This document shows positions 62,835 to 64,000 of a DNA stretch of 64,000 bases, one piece after another. The stretch's first letter is position 1. Every line of letters begins with the position of its first letter. This stretch comes from Geobacteraceae bacterium (GTDB lineage Bacteria; Desulfobacterota; Desulfuromonadia; Geobacterales; Pseudopelobacteraceae), in the NCBI GenBank assembly GCA_016720395.1, contig JADKKR010000008.1, positions 248,001-312,000 on the forward strand, in the 5' to 3' direction. Position numbers and translations under genes: made by a program. A model generated the notes under the pieces. It searched no databases, was not told where the DNA came from, and worked only from the letters and a program-made list of their open reading frames with translations.

Positions 62835-63910
62835 GCGTCCTGACCGTAAACCTCGCCGAGAACAGCTATGAGATACAGATAGGTAGCGGCCTTCTGCCGT
62901 TGCTCGGACAGTTCTGCGCAAATGTCGGACTGAACTCGCGTGTGGCGGTCGTCACGAACCCGACGGTTAATGCAATCTACGGCAGTATAGTGTGTTCTTC
63001 TCTTGCTGATGCCGGCTGTGCAGTCAGGGTGATTGAGATACCTGACGGTGAAGAATACAAGAACGCCGCAACCCTTTCCGCTGTGTATGATGAACTGATC
63101 GAGGCCGGACTGGACAGAAGATCGTTTATTGTGGCCCTGGGTGGCGGTGTCGTCGGTGATCTGGCCGGCTTTGCCGCGGCAACATATCTGCGAGGTATTC
63201 CCTTCGTTCAGGTGCCGACGACCCTGCTGGCCCAGGTGGACAGTAGCGTGGGTGGTAAAACCGCCATCGATCACCCGCGGGGAAAGAACCTCATCGGTGC
63301 ATTTTACCAGCCGCGGCTGGTGCTGATTGATGTGGAAACCCTTGCAACGCTCCCTGAGCGTGAATACCGCGCCGGATTGGCTGAAGTCATCAAATACGGA
63401 GTAGCCATCGACCGGCCTTTTTTTGAATACCTTGAACAGCATGCCGGAGATATAATTTCCAAGGAGCGGGGCTGTCTTGAATCCATGATCCGTCGCTGTT
63501 GCGAGATCAAGGCGCATGTCGTTGAGCTTGACGAGAAAGAATCCGGCCTGAGAGCGGTACTGAACTATGGCCATACTCTCGGGCACGCCTTTGAGACGGT
63601 GGCAGGCTATCGCGAACTGGTTCATGGTGAGGCGGTGGCAATAGGCATGGTGCTGGCCGCGCGTATTTCGGCCGGCCTGGGGCATTGCAGCGCTGCCGAT
63701 GTGGAGAGGGTCGCGGCGCTGATTACACGACTTGGTCTGGATGTCATGCCGCCTCAAGCCGAAAGGGTCAGCTTGCTTGAAGCAATTGTTACTGACAAGA
63801 AAAGTCGCAACGGCTCTATCAGTTTTATTTGTAATCAAGGAATTGGCAATTATGCAGTTGAACAGCTTTTGCCTGATAAGATGCTTACCCTAAGTGGGCT
63901 GGAGGTGTAG
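62831..63910 (+). CDS. aroB: 3-Dehydroquinate synthase
   Basis: 359 residues from GTG 62831 (GTGA overlap with the aroK stop). NAD-binding GGGVVGDLAGFAA and VPTTLLAQVDSSVGGKT, and the metal ligands in HGEAVAIGM and NYGHTLGHAFE are intact. Converts DAHP to dehydroquinate. Confidence 0.95.
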   Translation: MSVLTVNLAENSYEIQIGSGLLPLLGQFCANVGLNSRVAVVTNPTVNAIYGSIVCSSLADAGCAVRVIEIPDGEEYKNAATLSAVYDELIEAGLDRRSFIVALGGGVVGDLAGFAAATYLRGIPFVQVPTTLLAQVDSSVGGKTAIDHPRGKNLIGAFYQPRLVLIDVETLATLPEREYRAGLAEVIKYGVAIDRPFFEYLEQHAGDIISKERGCLESMIRRCCEIKAHVVELDEKESGLRAVLNYGHTLGHAFETVAGYRELVHGEAVAIGMVLAARISAGLGHCSAADVERVAALITRLGLDVMPPQAERVSLLEAIVTDKKSRNGSISFICNQGIGNYAVEQLLPDKMLTLSGLEV

Positions 63911-63912
63911 TC

Positions 63913-64000
63913 ATGAAAAAGAAAGATTCTTCATCATGGTCTGAAATCAAGTCGCTAGATGAGCGCTTGTCGAGGGAACCTGATTCCTTCTGCTTTGCCC
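63913..64000 (+). CDS. Start of an unidentified gene (partial)
   Basis: ATG two bases after the aroB stop, with GGAGGTG just upstream inside the end of aroB. It reads MKKKDSSSWSEIKSLDERLS and continues off the window. Polar and possibly helical. Probably the next gene of the aroCKB run, but not recognised. Confidence 0.5.
   Translation, partial: MKKKDSSSWSEIKSLDERLSREPDSFCFA

Overview
This window most resembles the genome of a Geobacteraceae-type deltaproteobacterium (Geobacter / Pelobacter propionicus / Trichlorobacter-like). The evidence is moderately GC-rich DNA, a sigma-54 activator next to a -24/-12 promoter, selenocysteine-encoding TGA codons in a formate dehydrogenase, a selenopeptide/radical-SAM pair known mainly from this group, and a type II secretion/type IV pilus-like cluster followed by ftsEX-envC-ctpA. 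No species is claimed.

Layout. (1) 1-5181, minus strand: a respiratory nitrate reductase operon (diheme cytochrome c, narG, start of narH; the rest lies beyond the left edge), with an FNR-like box and matching -10 upstream. (2) 5649-8565: a small AT-richer accessory island (ardC antirestriction, radC-like JAMM protein, four or five small unknown or membrane proteins). Hairpins precede several of its genes, and it abuts the 3' end of tRNA-Ser(CGA) at 8974-9061. No integrase is visible. (3) 9143-14446, minus: housekeeping/accessory genes (DUF2786, TPR, zinc-dependent phospholipase C family, UMF1-type MFS, EamA transporter, HAD phosphatase, cupin). (4) 14531-24590: a sensor kinase and NtrC-type regulator, diverging from a sigma-54 promoter that drives mobA-fdnG-fdnH-fdnI and then fdhE. 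fdnG is read through an in-frame TGA (Sec202). (5) 24596-29886, minus: valS-nadK-recN. (6) 30003-32921: a dienelactone hydrolase family protein, then the sbtA-like 102-residue precursor with two in-frame TGA codons and its SPASM radical SAM enzyme sbtM. (7) 33030-36472: divergent trpEG and a DAHP synthase gene. The latter is preceded by a Phe/Tyr-rich leader peptide and two terminator-like hairpins, a likely attenuator. (8) 36534-42779: GAF/HD-GYP protein, secreted protein, gcvT, a DUF1190/glutathionylspermidine-synthase-like/DUF350 operon, and a polyprenol-phosphate mannosyltransferase-like gene. (9) 42981-58189, plus: secretion/pilus-like assembly genes (F, E, PilM/N/O/P-like, a secretin with an unusual C-terminal cohesin-like domain, three pseudopilins), then ftsE, ftsX, envC, ctpA and a divergent polysaccharide deacetylase. 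(10) 58198-64000: a ParA-like ATPase with a long C-terminal extension, a CcoG/RdxA-like ferredoxin, then aroC (interrupted by a one-base frameshift), aroK, aroB and the start of another gene.

How the parts connect. The nitrate reductase and formate dehydrogenase are molybdo-enzymes (mobA supplies the bis-MGD cofactor and fdhE matures FDH), and together they suggest formate- and nitrate-linked anaerobic respiration. Both fdnG and sbtA need selenocysteine insertion. Aromatic amino-acid synthesis is represented at two places (aroF/trpEG and aroCKB). The most interesting material is the double-selenocysteine peptide system (30961-32921), the attenuator ahead of the DAHP synthase (35231-35434), the sigma-54 control region of the formate dehydrogenase operon, and the orphan tRNA-side island.
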